Shown piece after piece: positions 19,777 to 28,628 of a stretch of DNA of 64,000 bases. The position numbers were made by a program, and so were the translations under genes. The DNA lies in the NCBI RefSeq assembly GCF_015319355.1, contig NZ_JADILU010000005.1, forward strand, positions 1-64,000, given 5' to 3'. How positions within the stretch are numbered: position 1 is the stretch's first letter; every line of letters starts with the position of its first letter. This stretch comes from Psychroserpens luteus (lineage in GTDB: Bacteria > Bacteroidota > Bacteroidia > Flavobacteriales > Flavobacteriaceae). The notes beneath the pieces are model-generated. The model searched no databases. It was given only the letters and a program-made list of their open reading frames with translations, and was not told the origin of the DNA.

Positions 19777-20450
19777 GATTTAGGCTTAGGTTTTAAAGCA
19801 ATAAAATCTTTTAAATAAAAAGGTTCAAAATAGGCGACATCCTCGATGTCGCCTATTTTATATTTAGCATAAGCCAAAGCGCTCATTTCATTTGCAGATG
19901 GTAATTTATTATCTACATAAATTGCATTATCATGAGATAGCAAAGCTTTTGTTTTTTCAGTTCCATTTCCGACGAAAAAAACCTTACCGCTTTCTAATTC
20001 CTTCTTAAATGATAATTCATCAAGTATTTGCGCCTCAATTTCCCTAAGTAAATTAAATTCACAATCATATATCGCAGAGTAAACCTCCATACGTCTTGCA
20101 TCTAACATAGGTACAATGACGCCTTCTTGTGCATCAACCTGATGTGCTAAAGCATGAAGCGTAGATATAGAAATTAATGGCTTATCAAGCGCATAACATA
20201 AGCCTTTTGCTGCAGATACTCCAATACGTAAGCCAGTGTAAGAACCAGGTCCTTTACTAACTGCAATGGCATCGATTTGAGTTTTATTTATTTTGGCAGT
20301 TTTTAAAACATCATCAATAAATACATGTAAGGATTCTGCATGAGAATAATTACTGTTGTTATCTTCTTTTAAAACTAAAGTCTCTCCTTGTTTTGAAAGA
20401 GAGACTGAACAATTTGTTGTAGATGTTTCTATGCTTAATATTATAGGCAT
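19773..20450 (-). CDS. tsaB: tRNA threonylcarbamoyladenosine biosynthesis protein TsaB
   Basis: 225 residues. Diagnostic are the N-terminal ASKHA-like start (ILSIETSTTNCSVSL), HAESLH and the signature KGPGSYTGLRIG at about 66-77. TsaB partners TsaD and TsaE to transfer the threonylcarbamoyl group to A37 of ANN-decoding tRNAs. It is a short, catalytically inactive paralogue of TsaD. It is the last gene of the efflux operon, 26 bp after the adaptor gene. The 3' end contains a perfect 14-bp inverted repeat in codons for GDIEDVAYF and overlaps the mscS stop. Confidence 0.94.
   Translation of the reverse strand: MPIILSIETSTTNCSVSLSKQGETLVLKEDNNSNYSHAESLHVFIDDVLKTAKINKTQIDAIAVSKGPGSYTGLRIGVSAAKGLCYALDKPLISISTLHALAHQVDAQEGVIVPMLDARRMEVYSAIYDCEFNLLREIEAQILDELSFKKELESGKVFFVGNGTEKTKALLSHDNAIYVDNKLPSANEMSALAYAKYKIGDIEDVAYFEPFYLKDFIALKPKPKS
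19827..19859 (+). terminator. Terminator-like hairpin for mscS inside tsaB coding sequence
   Basis: The stem AAAATAGGCGACAT pairs perfectly with ATGTCGCCTATTTT around a CCTCG loop, about 50 bp after the mscS stop. The same bases encode KIGDIEDVAYF of TsaB on the other strand. The palindrome is seen; terminator function is inferred from its position. Confidence 0.65.
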
Positions 20451-20476
20451 TACGATGGTTTGATTAAAGTTGAGAA

Positions 20477-21781
20477 CTACTCTTCTGTAGATTCTTCTTT
20501 TTTAGTTTTATCACCTTTTTTTTCTATTTTATCTCCTGGCTTAAGTGTTTTAGACACCATATTGTATGGTCCTGTAATAATCTCTACACCTTCAGATAAA
20601 CCAGATATAATTTCAATATTTGTATCGTCTTGAATACCGGTTTTAACTTTTTCTAGTTTAGCGACACCGTTATCATTAACAAAAACACATTCAAATTTTT
20701 CTTCATCTTCAGTTTTTATTTCTTCGGAATCTGATGTTTTACTGTCTGTTTTCTTTTCGGTCATTTCTGACTCTGTTTTAATCACAATCGAACTAATAGG
20801 AACTGCAATAGAGTTGTTACGTTTGTTTGTAATAATATCTACTGTTGCTGTCATTCCTGGTCTAAAAGGCGAATAACTTTCTGGTTTACCTTCTAATAAA
20901 TCTGCATAAGATTCTTCTAAAATTCTTACTTTAACTCTAAAATTTGTGACTTGATCTGCTGTTAATGCACTCGCTGCAGAGTTTGCTATTTCTGTAACAA
21001 CGCCTTTAAATTCCTTTTTTAAATACGCATCAACTTCAACAATTGTAGAATCCCCAATTTGTACTTTTACAATATCATTCTCATTAACATCAACCTCAAC
21101 TTCCATATTATTAAGGTTAGCAACTCTTAAGATTTCTGTACCAGCCATTTGTTGAGTCCCAACAACACGCTCACCTAATTCTACATTAAGCAAAGAAATT
21201 GTACCACTCATAGGTGCATAAATTGTTGTTCTCCCTAAATTATCTTTAGCTTCATTAACGGTTGCTGCTGCACTTTGCACACTATAATAAGCAGAACTTC
21301 TTGATGCTGTAGCTGTCTCAAAAGCTGCAATAGCTCCATCCCAATCTGCTTTTGAAATCACACCTCTTTCAAAAAGAGACTTGCTCCTATTATAATTTGC
21401 TTTTGCTTCTTTTAGTGATGCATCTGCTTGTTGCAATCCTGCTTTTACATTTTGGTAAGATGCTTGTGATCTACTTACTGCAGACTGAATTAAATCTGGA
21501 TTAACCCTAACTAAAAGATCTCCTTTTTTAACCTGTTGTCCTTCTTTGAACGGAAGATCTAAAATTTCTCCAGAAACCTCACTTGATATTTTAACTTCAA
21601 TTTCAGGTTGTATTTTACCTGTAGCAGAAACTGTTTCAACAATATCTAATAAAGCTACTGTTTTAAATTCTACCTCTTTGATGTTTCCTTTTTTACCGAA
21701 CATTCCCATTGATTTTCCTGCAACCAAAGCAAGAAGAATCAAGACAACAATTCCGAGAATAATTTTAGTTCTTTTAGTCAT
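20477..21781 (-). CDS. HlyD/MacA-type periplasmic adaptor of an efflux system
   Basis: 434 residues. An N-terminal membrane helix (about 7-25) precedes a lipoyl half-motif (VKISSEVSGEILDLPFKEGQQVKKGDLL), an alpha-helical hairpin rich in Ala/Lys (about 80-170), the second lipoyl half (TIYAPMSGTISLLNVELGERV) and beta-barrel and membrane-proximal domains. There is an acidic/Lys low-complexity insertion around 330-350 and a charged tail (KKGDKTKKEESTEE). Adaptors of this class bridge an inner-membrane transporter and a TolC-like channel. It is cotranscribed 3 bp after the TolC-like gene and is the second adaptor in the operon. Confidence 0.9.
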   Translation of the reverse strand: MTKRTKIILGIVVLILLALVAGKSMGMFGKKGNIKEVEFKTVALLDIVETVSATGKIQPEIEVKISSEVSGEILDLPFKEGQQVKKGDLLVRVNPDLIQSAVSRSQASYQNVKAGLQQADASLKEAKANYNRSKSLFERGVISKADWDGAIAAFETATASRSSAYYSVQSAAATVNEAKDNLGRTTIYAPMSGTISLLNVELGERVVGTQQMAGTEILRVANLNNMEVEVDVNENDIVKVQIGDSTIVEVDAYLKKEFKGVVTEIANSAASALTADQVTNFRVKVRILEESYADLLEGKPESYSPFRPGMTATVDIITNKRNNSIAVPISSIVIKTESEMTEKKTDSKTSDSEEIKTEDEEKFECVFVNDNGVAKLEKVKTGIQDDTNIEIISGLSEGVEIITGPYNMVSKTLKPGDKIEKKGDKTKKEESTEE

Positions 21782-21784
21782 TTT

Positions 21785-23227
21785 TTAAAACTTTAATTCT
21801 GTTGCTGGTATTCCGAAGTATAATTCGAGAACCTTCAACTTAAATATATAATCGTATTTAGCACGATTAACTTCTATTTTTGCGTTGTCAAATCTTTGTT
21901 TAGATTGACTAAAATCAAATGCATTTGTTAATCCAACGTCATAACGTTCTTTAGCATAATCATAAGCCAATTCTTGAGACTCTAAAGATAATACTGCAGC
22001 TTCATAAGATTTTAAAGAACCTTTAGCATCAACGTAAGCTTGATATACAGTAGATTCTAAATCTAATTCTGCTTGCTCTAATTGATATTCAGTACGTTGT
22101 AAATTAATTTTACTTCGCTTTATGCTTCCTTTAGTTGCAAACCCATTAAAAATAGGAATACTCAAGTTAAGTCCATATCCAATACCATCATTAAGTGATA
22201 ACTGATCTATAAAAGGATCTGCTCCAACTTCTTGTAAAATAGTATTTGGAAATTCACCAACAACTGATTGTCCCGTAGCTTCAACAACACCAATTTGCTG
22301 AATAGATGTTGGGTTATCAGGATCTACTTGTTGTATAAAAGATGATGTATTGGTAAACCTTGTATTGTAACCAAAAAAGGCAGATAATGTTGGAAGATTT
22401 GCTCCCTTAGCTATTTGCACATCTTTTTTTGCTAACTCAACATTTTGCTCTGCTATTTTTATCTCAGATCGTGATTCTTTTGCTTTTGCTAGAATTTCAG
22501 AAATATCTTTATCTGCGATACCTCCATCAACTACATCATAGCCCTCATCTTCAATATCAAATGTCTCATAATCTTTAATCAAAAGTAATTGAGCAAGATT
22601 TATCAACGTAATCTGAATCGCATTTTCTGCATTTACAATATTTTGTTTCTCACTAGCATCAATAGCTTTAATTTCTAATAAATCACCTCTTGGTAAAGAA
22701 CCAGCTTCAACCAATTGAGTAGTTCTATCAATTTGTTCTTGAGTTACTGCATTTTGAGATTGTAGAACTTCTAAGTTCGCTTTATTTAAAATAACTTGAA
22801 GATAACCATTCGCAACAAAAAGAGAAATATCATCTTTCATTTTATCTAAACGATATTGACTTGCCAATTTAGATATTTTTGCGCGATGTAGTGTTCTTAT
22901 ATTCCTAAGACCATCAAATAATGTATAACCTACATTTATATTTCCGCTAGCAGATAAAAATGTTTCTGTTTGAGCATTATTGGTTACAGGATTAAAACTA
23001 AGTCCTGTATTTTCTGAAACTCCTGCACCAGCATTTAAACTAGGCATAAAATTCCCCTTTGCTGTAAGTTCATCTATATCTGCAATTGCGATGTCTAATT
23101 CACTTTGCTTTACTGAAATATTATTTTCTAAAGCATACTGAACACACTCAATAAGTGTCCATTTTTTATTCTGAGCTTGAGAGCTTATTGTTATTAAAAC
23201 AATTAATATGCTGACTATTTTTTTCAT
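21785..23227 (-). CDS. TolC family outer-membrane efflux protein
   Basis: 480 residues with a Sec signal peptide ending near SSQAQ. Two structural repeats of the OEP fold are visible: the N-terminal 'WTLIECVQYALENNISVKQ' entry helix and the matching second-half region 'LNLSIPIFNGFATKGSIKRS', with long Ala/Glu/Gln-rich helices. Forms a trimeric outer-membrane and periplasmic tunnel. Between the two adaptor genes, 55 bp after the first adaptor's stop. Confidence 0.92.
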   Translation of the reverse strand: MKKIVSILIVLITISSQAQNKKWTLIECVQYALENNISVKQSELDIAIADIDELTAKGNFMPSLNAGAGVSENTGLSFNPVTNNAQTETFLSASGNINVGYTLFDGLRNIRTLHRAKISKLASQYRLDKMKDDISLFVANGYLQVILNKANLEVLQSQNAVTQEQIDRTTQLVEAGSLPRGDLLEIKAIDASEKQNIVNAENAIQITLINLAQLLLIKDYETFDIEDEGYDVVDGGIADKDISEILAKAKESRSEIKIAEQNVELAKKDVQIAKGANLPTLSAFFGYNTRFTNTSSFIQQVDPDNPTSIQQIGVVEATGQSVVGEFPNTILQEVGADPFIDQLSLNDGIGYGLNLSIPIFNGFATKGSIKRSKINLQRTEYQLEQAELDLESTVYQAYVDAKGSLKSYEAAVLSLESQELAYDYAKERYDVGLTNAFDFSQSKQRFDNAKIEVNRAKYDYIFKLKVLELYFGIPATELKF

Positions 23228-23282
23228 AATTAATCTATAAGTATCTATAATTATTAAAGTGTTACACTAAATGCTGAAATTT

Positions 23283-24440
23283 TTATTGAGCGTAATCTGG
23301 CATCCCTTGTATTTGATTCCAAACTTTAATTTTATCGTCTTTGTTAATACCACTTTTTACTTCTACAAAGATACCATCGCTAATACCTAATTCCACATCT
23401 TTTCTTTCAAATTGTTGATCTCCAGTTTCGATTTCAACATAAGGTTTTTTAGTATCATCATCATATTGAACTAATGCCTCTCTAATGGCAAGAACTTTTT
23501 CTGCCTTTTCTAAAATAATAGATGCGTTAGCACTTAATCCAGCTCTAATAAAAGTAGAGTCCATTTTTTTAAGTGATCCTTTAATTTCAAATTGAATCGC
23601 GCCATTCTCTGCTACACCTTTTGGAGCAATATAATCTAAGATAGCATCAAATTTTTGATCCTCAATAGCTCCAACAGTAATTTCTAATGGTAAACCTTCT
23701 TTTATTTTTCCAACTTCACTTTCATCAACTTTACCTTCAAAAATCATTTGTTTCACATCTGCTAAAGAAGCAATAGACGTTCCTTCATTAAAATTATTAG
23801 CTTCAATAACTTGATTACCTGCTTTAACAGGAACATCTAAAACCATCCCAGAAACCGTTGCTCTCACCTGAGTTTGCGCAATATTTCCTAATCCGCTTGT
23901 TGTTCCAGTTTTAATAATATCATAATTCTGGTTTGCAGAGTTCACATTGATTCTTGCTTGCTCAACAGATTGTTTCGTCTGTAAATACGTGTTTTTAACA
24001 CCTTCAAAATCGTTTGCAGAAATCACTCCTTTTTCAAATAGCGCTTTTTGTCTATCATAATTAGATTGCTGTGTTTGCAAATTAATCTTAGCTGTTTGAA
24101 ATGCTGTTTGATTTGACGCAATATTATTTTTTGCACTAGTTAATGATGACACATTAGGAATTACTCTAATTTGAGCGATTAAATCCCCTTGCTCAACATA
24201 TTCTCCAGCCTCGATAAACACTTTTTCGATAACTCCAGAGATGTTTGGCTTTATTAATATTTCTTCCTTCGGAACAATACTCCCAGTCGCTACTGTTTTA
24301 ACGACTATGGTTTGTTCAGTTGGGCTTTCTGAAGTATACTTTATAGGATCCTCCTGATTTTTTTGCCATAAATAATATAATGCGCCTCCAAAAATGACGA
24401 CGATTAATATTAATAAAATTATAGTTTTAGTTCTTTTCAT
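23283..24440 (-). CDS. HlyD/MacA-type periplasmic adaptor
   Basis: 385 residues. N-terminal membrane helix (TIILLILIVVIFGGALYYLW, about 5-24). The lipoyl halves are EEILIKPNISGVIEKVFIEA and TQVRATVSGMVLDVPVKAGN, separated by a coiled-coil hairpin (about 95-175). It couples the MacB-like permeases to the TolC-like channel. First adaptor of the operon, 34 bp after the permease gene. Only distantly similar to the second adaptor, so not a recent duplication. Confidence 0.91.
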   Translation of the reverse strand: MKRTKTIILLILIVVIFGGALYYLWQKNQEDPIKYTSESPTEQTIVVKTVATGSIVPKEEILIKPNISGVIEKVFIEAGEYVEQGDLIAQIRVIPNVSSLTSAKNNIASNQTAFQTAKINLQTQQSNYDRQKALFEKGVISANDFEGVKNTYLQTKQSVEQARINVNSANQNYDIIKTGTTSGLGNIAQTQVRATVSGMVLDVPVKAGNQVIEANNFNEGTSIASLADVKQMIFEGKVDESEVGKIKEGLPLEITVGAIEDQKFDAILDYIAPKGVAENGAIQFEIKGSLKKMDSTFIRAGLSANASIILEKAEKVLAIREALVQYDDDTKKPYVEIETGDQQFERKDVELGISDGIFVEVKSGINKDDKIKVWNQIQGMPDYAQ

Positions 24441-24474
24441 TGGTTGATGATTATATAATTTATTTTGATTTATC

Positions 24475-25734
24475 TTATTCTATTCTTAAAGCATCTACAG
24501 GTTTCATCTTTGTTGCACTATTAGCTGGAATTAATCCTGCTAAAACTCCAGATACTACTAATATGATTAAAGCTGTAAACACCACTTGCATACTCACACT
24601 TGGGTTTGCAAAATTTTCTACAGGTCCTGCATTATCTAAAATGGTATTCATAACCCAAATCGCAAATGCTGCAAATGAAATCCCAACCATTCCTGATAAA
24701 ATCGTTAATATTAAACTTTCTTGTAAAATCTGGGATTTAATCATCCATGGTGAAGCACCTAATGCACGTCTTACACCAATTTCTTTAGTACGCTCTTTTA
24801 CAACAATAAGCATAATGTTACTAATCCCAATAATTCCAGACATAAGCACCAAAGCACCTACAAAATAGCCTACAATTGTTAATATTGAAAACAAGCCATT
24901 AACGCGCTCAAATTGTTCTGAAAGGTCAAAATGACCAATAGCGCGATCATCATCTGGAGCCACTGTATGCCTTGACTTCATTAAGTCAAATATTTGTTGC
25001 TTGAGGGTTGTGATACTTGTTCCATCCTCTGCAGTAATTGCCATCCAACCTACACTTTCCCCTCTATTAAATGCTTGTCCAAACGTAGTAAATGGAATAT
25101 AAATAGTACTCGCTTCTTGCTCACCATCACCTTGACTATTACTCATTTTAAACGTTCCAACCACTAAAAAGTTAACGCCATTAATTTTAACGTATGTGCC
25201 TAATATATCTTCTCCCTTATCATAAAGTCCACGTTCTACACCAGTTCCTATAACGCAAATTTTACGTTTAGATTCTATATCTGAATAACTAATAAAACGA
25301 CCTTGAATAATATCCATAGGTTGCTGCTTTATATATTCAGGATAATCACCATAGATTTCAAATGCGCCTGTTTTTGTTCCTCTTACTACATTATTCGCTC
25401 CATTATAACCACCTAATTGATTTCTTGGCGATACATATTTAATATTTGGAATTTCAGATTTTATAGCTGCGACATCACCAATTTTGTAGTTAAAGTAACG
25501 TCCTTTAGGCAAACCTTTATATGGTTTAGATGTGCCTTGCGTCCACATGAACATGGAGTTGGTTGCGAAGTCACCAAAATCTGCAGTAACTCCATTTTTA
25601 AGTCCGTTAGTTAAAGCCAACAACAGTACTAAAATTGTAATTCCCCAAAACACACCAAATGCAGTCAAAAAAGTTCTGAACTTATTTGCATTTAAAGCTT
25701 CTAATATTTCGTCCCAACGGTCTCTGTTAAACAT
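24475..25734 (-). CDS. MacB/FtsX-like ABC transporter permease (second of pair)
   Basis: 419 residues. One N-terminal helix (about 18-41, FLTAFGVFWGITILVLLLAL), a large periplasmic MacB_PCD domain, then three C-terminal helices typical of FtsX (VGYFVGALVLMSGIIGISNIM; VKERTKEIGVRRALGA; ILVVSGVLAGLIPA). No ATPase domain; the ATPase is the separate protein at 26973. Mechanotransmission permeases of this type drive periplasmic extrusion through adaptor and TolC. Starts 1 bp after the stop of the paralogous permease. Confidence 0.92.
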   Translation of the reverse strand: MFNRDRWDEILEALNANKFRTFLTAFGVFWGITILVLLLALTNGLKNGVTADFGDFATNSMFMWTQGTSKPYKGLPKGRYFNYKIGDVAAIKSEIPNIKYVSPRNQLGGYNGANNVVRGTKTGAFEIYGDYPEYIKQQPMDIIQGRFISYSDIESKRKICVIGTGVERGLYDKGEDILGTYVKINGVNFLVVGTFKMSNSQGDGEQEASTIYIPFTTFGQAFNRGESVGWMAITAEDGTSITTLKQQIFDLMKSRHTVAPDDDRAIGHFDLSEQFERVNGLFSILTIVGYFVGALVLMSGIIGISNIMLIVVKERTKEIGVRRALGASPWMIKSQILQESLILTILSGMVGISFAAFAIWVMNTILDNAGPVENFANPSVSMQVVFTALIILVVSGVLAGLIPANSATKMKPVDALRIE

Positions 25735-25735
25735 A

Positions 25736-26980
25736 TTATTCGTCTCTTAGTGCTACAATAGGTTTTATTTTTGCTGCTCTATACGCTGGAATAAATCCTG
25801 CTAAAGCTCCAGCAAAAACTAATAAAAACACTGTAGTTAATGCAATATTAAAATCAACTTGAGGGTATTTAATAAAATCGCTATCAATCATAGGTCCTAC
25901 GAGTTCTAATAAACCAAGACCAAAGATTAATCCAAATAATCCCGAAAACATAGTTACAAAAACAGCCTCTTGTAAAATCATGCTAACAATAGACATTGGC
26001 ATTGCTCCTAATGCTTTTCTAATTCCTATTTCTTTGGTTCGTTCTTTTACAATAATGAGCATGATATTACCAACACCTACAATTCCTGCAATGATAGTAC
26101 CAATACCTACAAACCAAAAAACTGCTTGTATGGTTGCTATTAAAGAATAGATTTGTTTTGCTTCTTCCAGAGTATTAAAAACGCGTACAGCACTAGTATC
26201 GTCTGGTGCAACAGTATGCATTACCTTTAATTCACTTTCAATAGCATTTGCCATATTTTGAGACAAGGCAACAGCTTCATCAAAATTATCTGACATCTTT
26301 ATAGTAAACAACATGTTTCTAATGTTATCTCCTGCATTAAATACTTTTTGCGATGTTGTTAACGGAATATAAGCCTGCTGCTCTTCGCGTTCTCCTCCCG
26401 GATCAATAAAAACACCAATGACTTTAAAGTTCATTCCAAAAATTGAAATGTTTTTATCTATTGGGTCTTCATCCTTAAATAAGTCCTGTTTTAATTTGCG
26501 ACCAATTACTGCAACTTTTCTATTTTCTTTTAAATCTGATTGATTCACAAATCGTCCAGACTCTATTTCTGCATTTTCAATAAATTGATGATCTGGCATT
26601 GCGCCTCTTACACGATAATTTCCTGTTTCGTTTTTATAAGCTACTTCAGCTCCCCAAATTGCATATAAAGATGTTTCATACTCTATATTGTCTTCATATT
26701 TTTGAGAAATAAGTTCGAAATTATCATTCTTCATTTGAATGTAACGACCAGGATTTAAGCCTTTATAGCCTTTTGTAGTCACACCTGTCCAAACTGTAAT
26801 TAAATTTGTAGCATCTTGCTCAAACTGAGATTTTACACCATTTTCTATTCCTTTGCTAAAACCAAGAAGTACGACCAAAATAAAAATCCCAGAAGCTACA
26901 GAAAGTCCTGTCAAGAACGTTCGCAATTTATTTTTGCTTAACGTCTCAAAGATTTCTTGCCAACGTTCTATATCAAACAT
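25736..26980 (-). CDS. MacB/FtsX-like ABC transporter permease (first of pair)
   Basis: 414 residues with the same layout as its neighbour: an N-terminal helix (FLTGLSVASGIFILVVLLGF), a periplasmic domain, and C-terminal FtsX helices around VGNIMLIIVKERTKEIGIRKALGA. The two permeases probably form a heterodimer. The start overlaps the ATPase stop by 8 bp, implying translational coupling. Confidence 0.92.
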   Translation of the reverse strand: MFDIERWQEIFETLSKNKLRTFLTGLSVASGIFILVVLLGFSKGIENGVKSQFEQDATNLITVWTGVTTKGYKGLNPGRYIQMKNDNFELISQKYEDNIEYETSLYAIWGAEVAYKNETGNYRVRGAMPDHQFIENAEIESGRFVNQSDLKENRKVAVIGRKLKQDLFKDEDPIDKNISIFGMNFKVIGVFIDPGGEREEQQAYIPLTTSQKVFNAGDNIRNMLFTIKMSDNFDEAVALSQNMANAIESELKVMHTVAPDDTSAVRVFNTLEEAKQIYSLIATIQAVFWFVGIGTIIAGIVGVGNIMLIIVKERTKEIGIRKALGAMPMSIVSMILQEAVFVTMFSGLFGLIFGLGLLELVGPMIDSDFIKYPQVDFNIALTTVFLLVFAGALAGFIPAYRAAKIKPIVALRDE

Positions 26981-27710
26981 GTTGAGAATCTTTTAATTGC
27001 TCTGAAAGTCTAATTTGCTCTGAAGCTCTAATTTGCTCAACTGGACTATCGTCAATAATTAATCCGTCTTTAAGATTAACAATACGTTTTGTCATTTGTG
27101 CAATATCATGTTCGTGAGTAACTACCAAAATAGTTTTCCCTTCATCATTAATTCCTTGGATGAGTTCCATAACTTCATAAGAGGTCTTGGTATCTAATGC
27201 ACCTGTTGGTTCATCTGCTAATAAAACTTTTGGATCACTTGCTAATGCTCTTGCAATTGCTACTCGTTGTTTTTGACCACCAGACAACTCACTTGGTAAG
27301 TGATGCGACCATTGTGCCAAACCAACTTTCTCTAAATAGTGCATTGCTCTCTCTGTGCGTTCTTTTCGTTTTACACCTTTATAATATAATGGCATAGACA
27401 CATTATCTAATGCACTTTTGTAGTTGATAAGATTAAAGGATTGAAAAATAAAGCCAAGAAATTCATTTCTATACTTTGCAGCTATTTTTTCATTTAAGTT
27501 TTTGATAGGCACATTATCAAGGATGTATTGACCTTCATCTGCCTCATCTAACATACCTAGAATATTAAGTAGTGTTGATTTTCCAGATCCAGATGAACCC
27601 ATAATAGAGACAAGTTCTCCTTGTTTTACGTCAAAATTGATACCCTTTAAAACATGAAGCGAATTGCTTCCCATGTGGTAAGACTTGTGTAAATCCTTGA
27701 TTTGAATCAT
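26973..27710 (-). CDS. MacB/LolD-type ABC transporter ATP-binding protein
   Basis: 245 residues. Walker A GSSGSGKST, Q-loop FIFQSFNLI, signature LSGGQKQRVAIARAL, Walker B VLLADEPTGALD and H-loop VTHEHD are all intact. It powers the two downstream permeases. First gene of the operon. The C-terminal tail is odd: an imperfect six-residue repeat (EQIRAS, EQIRLS, EQLKDS) encoded by an 18-bp tandem repeat. Confidence 0.94.
   Translation of the reverse strand: MIQIKDLHKSYHMGSNSLHVLKGINFDVKQGELVSIMGSSGSGKSTLLNILGMLDEADEGQYILDNVPIKNLNEKIAAKYRNEFLGFIFQSFNLINYKSALDNVSMPLYYKGVKRKERTERAMHYLEKVGLAQWSHHLPSELSGGQKQRVAIARALASDPKVLLADEPTGALDTKTSYEVMELIQGINDEGKTILVVTHEHDIAQMTKRIVNLKDGLIIDDSPVEQIRASEQIRLSEQLKDSQHV
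27001..27036. repeat. 18-bp tandem repeat in ATPase gene tail
   Basis: Two nearly identical 18-bp units, TCTGAAAGTCTAATTTGC and TCTGAAGCTCTAATTTGC, with decayed flanking copies. They encode the EQIRxS repeat at the C-terminus of the ABC ATPase. Confidence 0.75.
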
Positions 27711-27731
27711 AATATGATTGGTTAATTCTTA

Positions 27732-27739
27732 CAAACTTA
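27732..27739 (-). promoter_or_regulatory. Possible -7 box for efflux operon
   Basis: On the minus strand it reads TAAGTTTG, matching TAnnTTTG, 21 bp before the ATG at 27710. No TTG at a suitable distance, so weak. Confidence 0.35.
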
Positions 27740-27844
27740 ATCAAAACGCTAAATGGTTTATGCTAAGTATTTGTTAAGAATTAGATTATTGATTGATATA
27801 CATAAGACGTATAAATATCAAGATTGTTACAATTTTAGTAGAAA

Positions 27845-28072
27845 TTATTTGATTTCTTTTTTTTCACGGAAGAATTTCCAATAAACCATAAACCCAATAC
27901 CAGCTACCAATAAATAAGGAATTGCCATTAAATACATGATGCCATCATTAACACCTTGTGCAGTAGATTGTCCTTCTTCACTTTCTAAGACAGCTCTGCA
28001 CATGGCACATTGAGCGTTACCTTTTAGAAAAAAGAGTATAGAAAAAAGAGAAAAGATGAGTTTCTGCTTCAT
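27845..28072 (-). CDS. Small CxxC-containing membrane protein
   Basis: 75 residues: a signal peptide (LIFSLFSILFFLKGNA), then CAMC immediately after the predicted cleavage site, a short acidic stretch and one membrane helix (about 45-67) with a Lys-rich cytoplasmic end. I do not know a named family. Its place, 3 bp after the DUF420 gene and two genes downstream of SCO, suggests a role in oxidase copper or heme handling, for example as a periplasmic thiol protein; inference only. Confidence 0.75.
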   Translation of the reverse strand: MKQKLIFSLFSILFFLKGNAQCAMCRAVLESEEGQSTAQGVNDGIMYLMAIPYLLVAGIGFMVYWKFFREKKEIK

Positions 28073-28075
28073 GAT

Positions 28076-28624
28076 TTAAATGTAATATGGAGAAATCATC
28101 ACATAGACTATAACTCCAGTTATTGCCACATACAACCACAATGGAAATGTGATTCTTGCAATTTTTTTATGTCGCTCAAAATTATTAGTAATCGCTCTTA
28201 CATAAGTGATTAAAACAAAAGGAATGATTATGATTGATAGTAATATGTGTGTAAGTAAAATAAAATAGTACACATATTTTACTACACCTACTCCACCAAA
28301 TTTTGTAGAGTCACTCGTCATGTGATAGGCAACATACATAACTAAAAATGCAACCGATAATGTAATAGCTAGTTTCATAAGACGCTCATGAAGCATTCTA
28401 TTTTTCTTTTTAATTGCAATGACTGCAAAGATTAATACAAATGCTGTCATCCCATTAATTGTTGCATAAATTGGAGGTAAAAACGTCAAAGGCTCTACTT
28501 CAATACCAAAATCTTGCAATTTTACTCTTGACAAAATAGCAACTACAACAGGAATCACAATAGCCAAAACGACTATCCACTTATTATATTTTTTTTCTTC
28601 GGAAGGGTTTTCTATAACGCTCAT
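28076..28624 (-). CDS. DUF420 (YozB/CtaM-like) membrane protein
   Basis: 182 residues with five hydrophobic helices (about 18-36, 50-67, 83-103, 118-142, 158-178) and conserved membrane His residues (HERLMK, AYHMTSD, LTHILLS, ERHKKIAR). DUF420 proteins accompany heme-copper oxidases and the CtaM branch is needed for oxidase maturation in Firmicutes. It lies 4 bp after the SCO gene, consistent with oxidase assembly. Confidence 0.88.
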   Translation of the reverse strand: MSVIENPSEEKKYNKWIVVLAIVIPVVVAILSRVKLQDFGIEVEPLTFLPPIYATINGMTAFVLIFAVIAIKKKNRMLHERLMKLAITLSVAFLVMYVAYHMTSDSTKFGGVGVVKYVYYFILLTHILLSIIIIPFVLITYVRAITNNFERHKKIARITFPLWLYVAITGVIVYVMISPYYI

Positions 28625-28628
28625 TATA

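Noticed and set aside
24440-24868. 142-residue plus-strand open frame
   Set aside because: Antisense to the well-supported MacB-like permease at 24475-25734; no domain or promoter.
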